In this document: positions 1 to 11,310 of the stretch, piece by piece
Numbering within the stretch: the stretch's first letter is position 1
How the letters are laid out: each line of letters opens with the position of its first letter
From: Zanthoxylum bungeanum
Taxonomy: Eukaryota > Streptophyta > Magnoliopsida > Sapindales > Rutaceae
Direction: 5' to 3'
Length of the DNA: 64,000 nt
NCBI GenBank assembly: GCA_019454045.1
Contig: SKCR01023721.1
Span: 108,804 to 172,803 of the forward strand
Notes under the pieces: model-generated
What the model saw: the letters and a program-made list of their open reading frames with translations, nothing else
Database searches by the model: none
What the model was told of the DNA's origin: nothing
Translations under genes and position numbers: made by a program

Positions 1-359
1 AATATTAATTAAATTAAATAAATAAAGAATTAAATCATTTACCAATTAAATAAAACATAAAATAAAATCATGCCTAACTTAGACAAATTAAATATATTAC
101 ATACTAAAACTAAAAAGAAGATACACCTAATTAAAATCAATCCTAACCAATTAAAGCCAATCATATATTTGACTTCCTAATCTAATAAGATAATACCAAT
201 CTAAAATATTTGTATTCCTAAACCAACACAAATTAAATATTACAACTTCCTAACTTAAAATATTTTGTCCCCCCTCAATCTTGTGTATACCTTTCTCATC
301 TCTCCTAATTTGGAAGCAAATCTCTTCCTTGTGAGACAAGGTGAATCCTAGCCCTTCTC

Positions 360-366
360 TATATAA
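360..366 (+). promoter_or_regulatory. TATA box of the gypsy 5' LTR
   Basis: TATATAA preceded by a pyrimidine-rich stretch and followed about 55 bp later by the start of the sequence shared with the 3' LTR. This is where a U3 TATA box is expected. The 3' LTR lacks it. Confidence 0.55.
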
Positions 367-1034
367 ACAACCCCTAACCTAGCCATCCCTCCTCTCGAAT
401 CTCTCTAACTCATACACACAATTCACACAAGAATTATAGCAAGAAATACTAGACATCACAAGCATATCACTCCCTTGATCCTTACCCTCACACCACCGAA
501 AATTACACCAAAACAACCCCTGACCACCAACGAAAATCAGCCATTAAACCTCTACACATCACCGAAAATCACACCAAACACAGCAGCTTAAACAACTCCT
601 AAAACAGTCCCTAAAACCCCCTTAAAACAGTAACATAAACTACACTTATAATCCTTGAAATAACCACACAAAACACACCAAAAAGAATATCAAAACAGTC
701 CACAAACAGTAAGCAGAGGACACAGAGGAAGCGGCAGCAAAACCACAAGGAAATAGCAGCGAAACGGAGTCGGAACAGTAGCTTGAGTGGCCGAACAGCA
801 AAGGAAGAGGCAAACCAGTGAACCAGAAAAGTTGCGGAGCTTTACCCCATTTCGATCTTCGTGGAACGCGAGTCCGAGAGACAGCTTAAAAGGTTAGACA
901 TGAGGGTATCTTTCACACTTATTCGTATTTAATTTCTGGTTATTTATTTTGATTATATTTTCTGTAATTATGGCATTTGTTGTGTGTATGATGTGTGTTG
1001 TGGGTATTGGATGAATGGAAGAGTGTCGTCTCTT

Positions 1035-1130
1035 GTGGTATATAGGATGGAAACCCAGACGTAAATTCCGTAGCCGAATCCGAATGGACGGTAGTGCGGT
1101 CTGTACTTGGGACACAACTCCACGTACCAC
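1035..1130 (+). ncRNA. 96-nt conserved module, copy 1 (candidate structured RNA)
   Basis: Starts GTGGTA and ends TACCAC, which pair to close the module. It differs from copy 2 (2196-2291) at only 4 of 96 positions, while the flanks outside the two modules are unrelated. A nested fold can be drawn: 1-6 with 91-96, 11-13 with 85-87, 20-23 with 74-77, and a hairpin of 40-42 with 55-57 plus 45-47 with 52-54 around loop GAAU. I do not recognise the family. The RNA role is an inference; it could instead be a DNA element such as an enhancer. Confidence 0.45.
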
Positions 1131-1215
1131 TTGAGTAAACGGCACTTGCTCTTGTTTTGTGTTGCTTTGGTCTATTTAATTCTTGTCATTTAAATTCTGC
1201 ATGTTGTTCATTCCC

Positions 1216-1690
1216 GTATGATACGATCGAGTGCATGGGCTTAGTAAGTGCGATGAAAGGTTCCCTAATTGGAGGGTTAAAATCATTCACCACGATGCTC
1301 TGCCGCACCGATTGATGTGTGTTCGGTTGAATGCGAAATACGTTCAATCGGACATGCTTAGTTTGATATGATTGTCCTTACTTTTGTATGCATGATTCAA
1401 TCGAGCGCATGGGCTTAGTAAGTGCGATGTGAGATCCCCTATGGGGAGGGGCTAAAGCCCTTTACCACGAGGCTTCGCCGCCGCCGGTTGATGTGTGTTC
1501 GGTTGGATACAAGATACGTTCAATCGGGCACACTATGTTTAAATTATTATTGCTTTTCATTCTATGTATGCATGATTCGGCAGCGAGCGCATGGGCTTAG
1601 TATGTTGGTCTAAAGGTCCTCTCTTTGAGAGATCAAGAGCCCCAAAAGGCCACCTTTACGGCAGTACTTCACGCGCCCCTTTATTTTTTC
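1216..1690 (+). repeat. Three diverged ~175-bp tandem units in the 5' LTR
   Basis: Units begin at about 1216, 1386 and 1566, each opening GTATG..ATGATTC or a variant, then a shared core GCATGGGCTTAGTA and a CCGGTTGATGTGTGTTCGG block in the first two. The third unit diverges after its core. The same units lie in the 3' LTR from about 11396. Confidence 0.75.
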
Positions 1691-1724
1691 GTTTATGTAT
1701 TGCGTCCCATTTCATGCATCAGGT

Positions 1725-2065
1725 CCGTTCCCGTTCGAACGCGTTTACGAACGCAACTCGAACGCGCATGTTTTGCCCTTGTCATGCATCAGGTTACTTA
1801 TGTTCGAACGCGTTCCGAACCACACGAATGTGAGCATTCTGTTTCATTTCCGTTCGAACGCGTTATCAAACGCCATACGAACGCGAACCTTCTGTTTATC
1901 GTTCGAACGCGTTTACGAACGCTATACGAACGCCCACGCACTTTCTTAGTTTCATAATGCATCAGGTCTGGTTCCGTTCGAACGCGTTCTCGGACGCTAC
2001 ACGAACGCGAACCTTCTGTTTACCGTTCGAACGCGTTTACGAACGCTACACGAACGCGCACCCAC
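1725..2065 (+). repeat. TTCGAACG-rich palindromic array in the 5' LTR
   Basis: About six units of roughly 50-60 bp, most opening CGTTCGAACGCGTT and followed by ACGAACGC half sites. TTCGAACG contains the self-complementary core TTCGAA. The region is rich in CpG against an AT-rich background. The 3' LTR repeats it at about 11905-12245. Confidence 0.8.
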
Positions 2066-2195
2066 TGAACTGAGTCCTCTTCATTAGATTTCATGCATAG
2101 TTTTCCTAAAGCTATCCCCACATGTATGAATACAAAATATTAATGTATTACAATCCATATGCTTATGTCATGATAACATTTGAGTATTATTTCTT

Positions 2196-2291
2196 GCGGT
2201 ATATCGGATGGAAACCCAGACGTAAATTCCGTAGCCGATTCCGAATGGACGGTAGTGCGGTCTGTACTTGGGATACAACTCCACGTACCAC
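2196..2291 (+). ncRNA. 96-nt conserved module, copy 2 (candidate structured RNA)
   Basis: Same length and orientation as copy 1, with four substitutions: one in the closing stem, two in predicted unpaired positions (10 and 44) and one near position 79. Sequence immediately outside differs from copy 1, so the module behaves as a separate unit inside the LTR. Function unknown. Confidence 0.45.
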
Positions 2292-2720
2292 TTGGAAAAG
2301 TGCCCATATGTGTACTTGTATGGTTAATATGTGTGCTTGTATTTTTGAATGTAATATGTAAATGAAGTTGTATGTTGTTGCTATTTTGATATATGTTAAG
2401 TATGCAACTTTAAATGTGAGATATATGTGAAATGTGTGCATAAGTTTTATTTTGCATTGAGAATTTAGAAGCATGATACTCTGGGAAATAAGTGTTACTT
2501 AAGCTTGATTAAATTATTACATAAATCCTTTCATTACAAGTGACATAAGTAAGGGACCATTCCGAACCCAATGGTTTGAGGTCTTCCCTTGCGAGGGGTG
2601 AGTGCGGCCTTAAATCTTTGTCCCGGTTCACACCGGGTGGCGACTCCATATTATTTAGTATTTCCCAACTAGTGCCGCGAGCCTAGAAACGGCGTCGCCC
2701 AGGTTCTGTTGTCTACAGTC

Positions 2721-2738
2721 TGGCGACTCCACTGGGGA
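2721..2738 (+). other. Primer binding site of the gypsy element
   Basis: Begins TGGCGACTCC three bases after the LTR end. It has the TGG start and the position of a tRNA 3'-end complement. A tRNA-Arg-type primer is known for Ogre/Tat elements and may apply here; I could not align it to a tRNA. Confidence 0.65.
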
Positions 2739-3884
2739 TAGAGAATTGGCCCCGAAATATTGTCTTGTAATGAGTGGATTTATGTTTTAATTGGCCATGT
2801 CTATAGTGGATAAGTGAGGGTTTAATCAAGGGCACTTTGAGGCTAGGTAATGGTTTGGTGTCTTCCTTCACTCACTACCTTTCTAGAAGGAAAAGCTGTG
2901 AGGACACTATGGCCATCTACTCGTAGCCTTTGTGATGGACTAATTTGGAGGACTCGTTGTTGTTTATTCCTGACACCAAGCGATAAGAGCCTAAGAGGCT
3001 TGGGTATTTAAGTGAGCCTCGCTCCACCTTCCCTCTGGGGAATCTACAACGGGAAATCCATTTGACAGTCCGTCACACACCATAGCTCATTGGCACGTAC
3101 CTTAGTGTATAAAAAGGGATACGCTCACTTGGTCGCCTGAACCCTTGAGTGGGGAGACCTAGTTGTGGGCTATCCTTCGCCGGTGAGAGCCTTTGTCCAT
3201 ACTCTTGCAAATCCACCCATAGACCGGTTTGTATGGTTAAAGTAACAATTATTTCCTTGAGAATGTGCTTATGGACCATCCTCATTTGGATGCAGTTGGA
3301 CTATTGTCAGAAATGCGGGCTTGCTGGGCCATTTAAACTGGGGCAAGTTCGTATGTATGACTATTAGGCCCAAGGCTTCTGAAATGTTGATGGGCCATTA
3401 TGTGAAAATTATTATGTTATGTTTGTATTATCTCCCTCCTATGCTTGTGTTTGGGAACATATCGTTTGGATCCATTTGGACCATTTGTCATGGGATATGG
3501 ACTTGTTGGGCCATTTAAACTGGGACAAGGATGTATTCCATGACTTTTGGGCCAAAGGCGTCTAAGTGTTGGTGGGCCACCTTGTGCTTGTGTTCGGAAT
3601 ATTATCATTTGGATTTAGTTGGGCTCCTTGCCATAAGACATGAACTCGTTGGGCCATTTAAACTGGGACGGGTTCACTCTTATGACAGTTGTCCCAAAAG
3701 CTTCTAAATGATGATAATAGGCCGATTTGTTTGAGAATTTTATTTTATTTAGTATGTTATATGTTACATGCATCTCATGCACCTCATGCATCCATATATC
3801 ATGTTAACACCATCTATGTCTCAAAAAGACAACATAGATACCGTTTGGGTTAGAGAAGGGACAAGGCTCACTAAAAGAACAAGT
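2739..3884 (+). other. Untranslated leader of the gypsy element
   Basis: No convincing coding potential. A phrase around TTGGGCCATTTAAACTGGGAC recurs (about 3327, 3508, 3650), giving loose repeats of about 150-180 bp. It probably is the packaging and leader region. Confidence 0.5.
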
Positions 3885-4732
3885 ATGAGTGAATCCGATA
3901 ATGAGGTGTCCCGTATGGATCAGTTAGAGAACAGTCTCGCCAAAGTCACTGAACAGTTGCAGGCTTTGACTACTGCTGTGGCTGGTATAGCCGGGTCTCG
4001 TGCTGGAGGTAGTTCTGGGGATGCAAGACCAGAGGAACCTCCGAACAGATTGGGGGATGATACCCCCACTTTTGATGATATGGCAGAGTATGCAGCGGGC
4101 AGAGTATCTGGGTCTCAGGCAGAGTTACAGAAACTTCGGGATCAGGTTGAGTCGGTTACCCGCAAGATGAGGGGTAAGAATGAGGATTTGCTGGATTATG
4201 ACACATTGACTTTTGAGGAAGCAGTTGCCGGTACAGTTCAAGATGCCGGATATGGCTAAGTTCAACGGGAATGGGGATCCGAGGGTGCATCTCCGACAGT
4301 TTGTATCAGTCATGAGTTCAGTTGGCTTATCTCAGCGTCAGGTACAGAAAATGTTTGGAATGTCGCTTGGAAGGAGCTCCCGTGGTATGGTACCACAGTT
4401 TGGATAAGAAAGTAAAGGAAGATTGGAGGGAGTTAGCCGATGCTTTCCTGAAGCAATATGTCACCGACTTGGAGATCGATCTGTCACTCCGTGATCTGGA
4501 GAATGTTAAGCAGAAAGCGGAGGAGAGTTTTAAGGAGTATGTGGACCGGTGGAGGGGTCAGTTATTGAAAATGCAGACTAGGCCTTCGGAGAAGGATCAG
4601 ATCAAGATGATTATCAAGGGCACCAAGCCCTCCATTTATGGCAAGTTGAGGAGGATGACCTCCATGATTGCAGACTTTCGGCAGTTGAGGGAAACTGTCA
4701 TGGATATTGAGGAAGAAAGAGGCCGAGAATAG
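3885..4732 (+). pseudogene. gag: gag of the gypsy element, frameshifted
   Basis: Capsid protein that would package the element's RNA. The ATG at 3885 starts a product opening MSESDNEVSRMDQLENSL, with an acidic, coiled-coil-like N-terminus. The reading frame moves near 4230 and again near 4390, so three pieces are needed to follow the protein. The last piece (4322-4732) holds the typical retrotransposon gag core: W-Y/W-x-L near the start, then FLKQYV, and the ESFKEYVDRWR region. No CCHC knuckle is visible. Two frame changes in under 900 bases show that the copy is dead. Confidence 0.8.
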
Positions 4733-5114
4733 AAAATTCTATGGTCTGAACAGGAGGCCCATTGGGGGAACATCGGGAACAAAGCCCGTTTCTGCTGAAA
4801 TTGCTGCTATCCGGAACAGGCAGTTTTCCAACTTGGGAAGGCCCCTGTCTAAGGTGCTAGAGAAATTGAAGAGGCAAGGGCTCTTAAAACCCTTGGATAC
4901 CAAACCATTACCCAATCCCCTACCATCACACATATAACCTAAGCCTTTACTGCCACTTCCACCAACAAAAAGGCCATGACACCGACAACTGCCCGACTCC
5001 GCCATGAAATCCAAGACCTAATAGACTCAAGAAAATACCCAACCCAGAAACAGAACAGCCGACACACACAGAAACCCCTTACCCAACTACCGTGCCGTAC
5101 CACCACCAGCCTAC

Positions 5115-6722
5115 ATGATCAATTCTGGCCTCCCAGAAGACCTTGTCCTAAAATCCTTTCACCCTCAAGCCTTTTGCCTGGGAATCTGGGATAGTACTAG
5201 TGAGGATGAGTTTGAGCAGGGGAAAAACTTTTGGCTTGATTTCTCTAGCAGTGATGAGGAAGAAGTAAGGGGAATGACACGTAGCGGTCGTTTTTACAAT
5301 GATACGGCGGAAAAGGGTAAGGAAGCTTTGACAGATGGTAGAGAAGTGGTTGAGACTGCAGAAAATACTGAAGGGGATGTAGTGCTGAGGCAATTGAGGA
5401 AGACTAGAGCACAAGTGAGTATCTGGGAACTATTGTGTGCATCTCGGGAGCATAGGCAGGCTATGGTTGAGGCCTTGAGCAAGATTGTGGTACCGGAGGA
5501 TGCCAACCCCGCAATGTTTGTTGGGTCGGTTCAGAAAGAAGCTTTGCAGATATCCTTTTCTGAGGATGAACTCCCGGTGGAGGGAAGAAATCATAACAGG
5601 CCTCTATTTATCAGGGCCGAGGTGAGGGGCAAGAAAACTTCATGTGTGATGGTGGATGACGGTTCGTCCATCAATGTGTGCCCGTTGAAAATTCTGGCAA
5701 GATTGGGTATGAAAGCAACAGACTTGGACCCCTCCAGTATGACTATTAAGGCTTATGATGACAGTAAGCGGGGAGTTGAGGGTACCTTTGTGGCTATGGT
5801 CAAGGTAGGGCCGATTGAAGATGAGGTTGAGTTCACAGTGCTGGACATCCCAGCCACTTTTGCCTTATTGTTGGGAAGGCCTTGGTTTCACAAACTTGGG
5901 GGCGTGCCTTCCACTTTGCATCAGATGATCAAATTCCCGTATGAGGGAGAAGTTGTTACCATCCGGGCTGAGTTAGATAATGCCGTGGCTGCCTTGGAGA
6001 TACAACCTTTCACGAGGTTTCAGGTGTCAGCTACTTTCGAGGAATGGGTGGATCCTAGGGTGGCTAGGATTATGGAGAAGATGAAGTTTGAGCCGGGAAA
6101 AGGTTCAAAATTGCCGGATTTCAGAGGACAGACTACTCGGAAGGGTTTGGGGTACAAATCTGACGAAGAAAAGCCAAAGGTCAAGAAAAAGGGCCTGAGG
6201 CTGATGGAGTGCTTTGTGAAAGCTTCAGGGTATCAAGGAGAGCCTGAACCTGTGGAGGTTAATGGGATTGTTGTACCTGGGTTTGAGATCTTCCAGGATT
6301 TGTTGGGTGAGAAGCCACTGACTGGGAAAGCTGTGGAAGCAGATATTTGGGAAGAAGAGCTGATGAAGTTAGAGAGCCTGACTCTGGAAGAAGATGAGAA
6401 GCCTGAGGAAGACCTGATTGCAAAGGAAGAAGTGTCTATAGATGATGAAGACATTTACCTTCCTGACTTATTTGAATGTACTTCCGCATTATCCAATAAT
6501 AAAGACATTTCTTTTGCTTACTTGCCTGAGTCATTTCCATTCACTCTGCATGAATCAAGCATATTTGACATCAGTTCAGCCAGAACTATTGCATTTAACT
6601 TGGGCACACTTGAGAACCCCAAAGAAATTTTGATTGCAAGTGAAGTAACCTCCGAAGAAGAGAGAGGAGAAACTAGAAGAAGTGTTGGTCAAATATGCCA
6701 AAGTATTTGCTTGGTCCTATGA
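5115..6722 (+). pseudogene. pro: Protease region of the gypsy polyprotein
   Basis: A 535-residue open stretch. Around residue 180 is VMVDDGSSINVCP, an aspartic protease active-site loop with DDGSS in place of the commoner D[ST]G, followed by the hydrophobic LLGRPWFH motif about 90 residues later, as in Tat-type retropepsins. Near residue 340 a glycine-rich KGLGYKSDEE segment resembles the G-patch-like linker often seen after the protease in these elements. The last 120 residues are acidic. No ATG-led gag fusion survives upstream: 4733-5114 is interrupted. Confidence 0.8.
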
Positions 6723-7640
6723 GGACATGCCTGGGGTAGACAGAAACATTGCCCAGCACACAATACCAACTTATCCGAATATGAGGCCAGTAAAAAGAAA
6801 CTCAGACGGATGAGACCAGAATGGGCTGAGAAAGTCAGAGAGGAAGTTCAGAAACAGATAAATGTGGGGTTCTTGGAAGTGGTAAAGTACCCTGAATGGT
6901 TGGCTAACATAGTACCGGTACCAAAGAAAGATGGGAAGGTCAGAATGTGTGTAGACTACAGAGATCTCAATAAAGCTTGTCCGAAAGATGATTTCCCTTT
7001 GCCGCATATAGATGTTATGGTTGATAGCGCGGCTTTATCCGCTATGTATTCGTTTGCAGATGGGTTTTCAGGTTACAATCAGGTTCTCATGGCTGAGGAA
7101 GATAAACACAAGACTGCATTTGTTACCGAGTGGGCCGGGTACCTATTGTTACAAGGTTATGCCGTTTGGGCTTAAGAATGCGGGAGCTACTTATCAGCGG
7201 ATGGCCACTACACTTTTCCATGACTTGATGCACAAAGAGATTGAGGTGTATGTGAGATGACATGATGGTGAAATCAGAGACAAGAGTTGGGCATATTGAG
7301 GCATTGGAAAGGTTCCTTCAGAGAGTGTTGGAGATATAACCTGCGGCTTAACCCCAAGAAATGTGTGTTTGGGGTGACATCAGGGAAATTGCTTGGTCAT
7401 ACAGTGGGAATGGGCGGAATAGAGGTAGACTCCGAAAAGATCAAGGCAATCACAGAAATGCCTGCACCGAAGACAGAAAAGGAAGTCAGAGCATTCTTGG
7501 GGAAGATTCAGTACATCAGTCGGTTTATTGCCAAGCTGACATCGGTATGTGAGCCTATCTTCAAACTGTTGAGAAAAGATCAGCCAGTGAGATGGAATGA
7601 ACAGTGTCAACCGCCTTCGACAGAATCAGAGAGTACTTGG
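6723..7640 (+). pseudogene. RT: Reverse transcriptase of the gypsy element, broken
   Basis: The motif order is clear: PVPKKDGKVRMCVDYRDLN (near 6910), then FADGFSGYNQ (near 7055), MPFGLKNAGATYQRM (near 7160) and LGHTVGMGGIEVDSEKI (near 7395). The YxDD catalytic motif near 7250 is destroyed by an extra base that throws the frame into a stop. Another frame change lies near 7140. The reading frame also switches at the protease/RT boundary (6723). Confidence 0.85.
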
Positions 7641-8680
7641 TAAAGCCACCTGTATTGAAACCTCCGAGACCGGGCAGACCTTTGATATTGTATTTGGCTA
7701 TAGAATCAGAAGCATTGGGGGCTATGATGGTACAGGCGGATGAGAGACAGGGATAGAACATGCAGTTTATTATCTGAGTAAGAAGCTGCTTCCGTATGAG
7801 GCTCGGTATCAGGAAGTTGAGAAATATGTCTTGCAGTGGTATGGGCTTCCAGAAAGTTGCGGCATTATTTCCAGTCATACAAGATCCAGGTAGTGGCAAA
7901 GGAGAATCCTCTGAAATATCTTCATTCAGTGCCTTCACTAGTGGGAAAACTGGGCCGATGGTTGGTATTGTTGACAGAGTTTGACATTGAGTATCTCACC
8001 TCCAAAGTGATTAAGGGGCGAGCAGTAGCGGAGTTTCTGGCATTGCAACCTGTTGAGGGGGATCAGTATAAGTTTGAGTTTCCAGATGAAGAGATCCAAG
8101 CAATAACAGTTCAGAGATGGAAGATGTATTTTGACGGGGCAGTGAATTACAAGGGAGCCGGAATCAGGATCGTGATAGTGACCCCCGAGGGAGAGACTGT
8201 GCCTTTGGCCAAGAGTTGACATTCAGAGTGACTAACAACATGGCCGAGTATGAAGCATGTGCTTTTGGTTTGACAGCATTGATAGCCTTGAAGGCCGGAA
8301 GTGGAGTGTGGAAAATACGGAGATTCTATGTTGGTAGTCCAGCAGATGCGAGGAGAATGGGAATTGAAGGAAGAACGGTTGAAGCCTTACCTTCTTCACC
8401 TCAGAAAATTGGCACAGGTTATCCCCGAGTGTAAGTTTCAGCACCTACCGAGAGAAGAGAATCAGATGGCAGACGCATTGGCTACACTAGCAGCGACTTG
8501 GGAAAATCCAGAGAAGTTAGTGATGAGACCGTTGGTACTGACAACAGCAAGTAAACCTGCTTATGAGATAGAAAGAATTCTGGAAGTTGAGGTTGACGAC
8601 GGTAAACCTTGGTATTATGACATTCAGAGGTATCTGGAACATGGTGAATTCCCGGAGGGGCGGGCAGAAAAGACAGAATA
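7641..8680 (+). pseudogene. RNase H and second (Tat-type) RNase H, decayed
   Basis: The first RNase H (about 7650-8030) is present only in fragments. From about 8117 a second domain begins WKMYFDGAVNYKGAGI and continues after a frame change with NNMAEYEACAFGL; the D, E and N/A-E-Y signature is that of the additional archaeal-like RNase H described in the Tat group. The frame is then followed by HLPREENQMADALA near 8440, the usual RNase H C-terminal signature. At least three frame changes are present. Confidence 0.75.
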
Positions 8681-9969
8681 GCCATTCAGAAGTTAGCTTC
8701 CCAGTATGTGACTTTGAAAGGGGAACTGTACAAGAGGCAGGCAAATGGTATTCAGTTGAAGTGTTTGAAGGAAAGAAGAAGCTCAACATGTAATGGAAGA
8801 GGTACACGCCGGGGTATGTGGTCCGCACATGAACGGGTTGAATCTGTCCCGCAAGATAGTGAGACAAGGTTTTATTGGTCAACCATGGAAACAGACTGCG
8901 CGAAGATGGTAAAGCACTGTCATGACTGTCAAGCACATGGTAATTTGAATCACTTACCGCACACAGAATTGCACGGGTTGTCAGAGCCGTGGCCTTTCTC
9001 AGCATGGGGAATTGATATGATTGGGGAAATTCGACCAAATGCATCAAATGGGCATCGCTTTATAGTGGTGGCAGTAGATTACTTCTCAAGTGGGTGGAAG
9101 CCGAATCATTCCGTAATGTTACAGCGAAACAGATGGCAAGGTTCATAGCTCGGAACCTCGTTTGTCGGTATGGTATGCCGCATCATGTAGTGACAGACAA
9201 CGGGGTCCAGTTTCAAGGGGAGACGACGAAGCAATGTTACAGAGGTATGGGATAGGCCACACAAGTCATCACCGTACAGGCCGCAGGCAAATGGGGGCAG
9301 TTGAGGCAGCCAACAAGACTATAAAGACAATTTTAGCTAGATACAGAGACAGAGAGATTGCGAGATCGAGAAATTACCGTATGCTTTGTGGGGGTACAGA
9401 ACATCAGTAAGAACAGCAACAGGGTCCACACCTTACTCCTTAGTCTACGGAATGGAAGCAGTATTGCCAATAGAAATGGAAATACAGTCCCTGAGGGTAT
9501 TAGCAGAGGCAAAATTACCGGAACATGAATGGGCCGCACAGAGATTTGATCAGTTAGCACTGTTGGATGAGAAGAGAACGAAGTCTTGTATCACATGCAG
9601 TTGTATCAGAAGAGACTAGCCCGGGCATTCAACAAGAAAGTACGCCCCACCAAGATCAGAAAGGGTAATTTAGTACTTAAGCAGTCGATCGAGGCCGTCG
9701 ACGACAGATCCAGAGGGAAATTCAGGCCTAACTGGGAAGGACCCTACATCGTTCAGAAAGTCATGGGAAATGGAGCAGTGAAGTTGTCAGATCTCGAGGG
9801 AAATGAATTCACAGAACCAATCAATGTCGACAGGCTGAAGCGCTGTACTTTGCTTAAGAAGACTTGGTCGCCAGTGGAAGACCTAACCCAACGGAATGAG
9901 AAAACTCATGCATACATGCATACACGTAACCTACATTGCATCTTTTTGTGTTTGTGCTGTTTTGTGTAA
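8681..9969 (+). pseudogene. INT: Integrase of the gypsy element, frameshifted
   Basis: The zinc-binding end (CHDCQ near 8920) precedes the catalytic core: D in WGIDMIGEI near 9010, D in VTDNGVQF near 9190, and E in MGAVEAANKTIK near 9300. The C-terminal part (9586-9969) has RPTKIRKGNLVLK and KFRPNWEGPYIV, which fit the GPY/F module. The frame changes at least four times. No chromodomain is seen. Confidence 0.85.
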
Positions 9970-9989
9970 ACAGGTGTGAATGAAGAAGG

Positions 9990-10440
9990 AAAAGAGCAAG
10001 GCCCATATCGGCTGAGGAGCGAGGCTCCACATCACATCATGTCAGCTTGGGGGCGAGGCCCGTATAAGCTGAGGAGCGAGGCTCCATGTCACATTATATC
10101 AGCTCGGGGGCGAGGCCCATATCGACTGAGGAGCAAGGCTCCACATCACATCATCAGTTCGAGGGCGAGGTCCCTATAGTCAGCGGTGTTGGGTCGAGGT
10201 GCCCAGGGTCGAGGTGCCCCCGTTATCAATTGTAGTTCCGGTCGAGGTGCCCACTACATCATCAGTTTGAGGCGAGGTCCCTATAGTCAGCGGTGTTGGG
10301 TCGAGGTGCCCAGGGTCGAGGTGCCCCCATTGTCAGTTGTAGTTCCGGGTCGAGGTGCCCAGGGTCGAGGTGCCCTCGTTGTCAATTGCAATTATTGGGA
10401 CGCGTCCCAGGATCGAGGTCCGCTGCAAATACCAATTCAA
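9990..10440 (+). repeat. GC-rich tandem repeats in the 3' untranslated region of the gypsy element
   Basis: The first part repeats a roughly 70-bp unit with GAGGAGCGAGGCTCCACATC and GGGGCGAGGCCC. The second part repeats GGGTCGAGGTGCCC in a 120-bp higher-order unit. Each core contains an imperfect palindrome (GAGCGAGGCTC, GGGCGAGGCCC). Tandem repeats after integrase are common in Tat/Ogre elements. Confidence 0.8.
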
Positions 10441-11214
10441 CATGAGGCGGCAGCCGAGCCAGGTAAGTAAAAATGCATTGCAACTTTTATAGGATTGTTC
10501 AAAGTCACACACTGCACAAGTCCCATCAAAGTGTGGGGCGACTGTAGGCATTGCATTTTCGCATGTGAACCCGATGATGAGTCTCAATTGGAAACACAAT
10601 TCACACAAGAATTATAGCAAGAAATACTAGACATCACAAGCATATCACTCCTTGATCCTTACCCTCACACCACCGAAAATTACACCAAAACAACCCCTGA
10701 CCACCACCGAAAATCAGCCCCATTAAACCTCTACACATCACCGAAAATCACACCAAACACAGTAGCTTAAACAACTCCTAAAACAGTCCCTAAAACCCCC
10801 TTAAAACAGTAACATAAACTGCACTTATAATCCTTGAAATAACCACACAAAACCACACAAAAAAGAATATCAAAACAGTCCACAAACAGTAAGCAGAGGA
10901 CACAGAGGAAGCGACAGCAAAACCATAAGGAAACAGCAGCGAAACGGAGTCGGAACAGTAGCTTGAGTGGCCGAACAGCGAAGGAAGAGGCAAACCAGTG
11001 AACCAGAAAAGTTGCGGAGCTTTACCCCATTTCGATCTTCGTGGAACGCGAGTCCGAGAGATAGCTTAAAAGGTTAGACATGAGGGTATCTTTCACACTT
11101 ATTCGTATTTAATTTCTGGTTATTTATTTTGATTATATTTTCTGTAATTGTGGCATTTGTTGTGTGTATGATGTGTGTTCTGGGTATTGGATGAATGGAA
11201 GAGTGTCGTCTCTT

Positions 11215-11310
11215 GTGGTATATAGGATGGAAACCCAGACGTAAATTCCGTAGCCGAATCCGAATGGACGGTAGTGCGGTCTGTAGTTGGGACACAACTC
11301 CACGTACCAC
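11215..11310 (+). ncRNA. 96-nt conserved module, copy 3 (3' LTR)
   Basis: Counterpart of copy 1, nearly identical; one visible change is TACTTGGG to TAGTTGGG near its position 72, outside the predicted stems. Confidence 0.45.

Larger units (their letters stand above)
1..2717 (+). repeat. 5' LTR of the gypsy element, start outside window
   Basis: From 416 to 2717 this matches 10594-12904 almost base for base and ends CTACA like the 3' copy. Bases 1-415 have no counterpart in the 3' LTR and contain a TATA box followed by a 5'-UTR-like stretch, so they look like U3 that the 3' copy has lost. Inside are two copies of a 96-nt module (1035-1130 and 2196-2291), three diverged units of about 175 bp (1216 to about 1690) and an array rich in the palindrome TTCGAACG (about 1725-2065). 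Confidence 0.85.

Noticed and set aside
894..1145. Minus-strand open frame over the 96-nt module, repeated at 2187-2474, 11074-11325 and 12369-12626
   Set aside because: The peptide similarity merely follows the DNA similarity of the module. In the copia copy the frame is not preserved, so no conserved protein.
10568..10600. GATGATGAGTCTC..GGAAAC at the gypsy LTR start looks like a hammerhead ribozyme core
   Set aside because: The required CTGATGAG is not intact and the base before GAAA is G where C is needed; no flanking stems fit.
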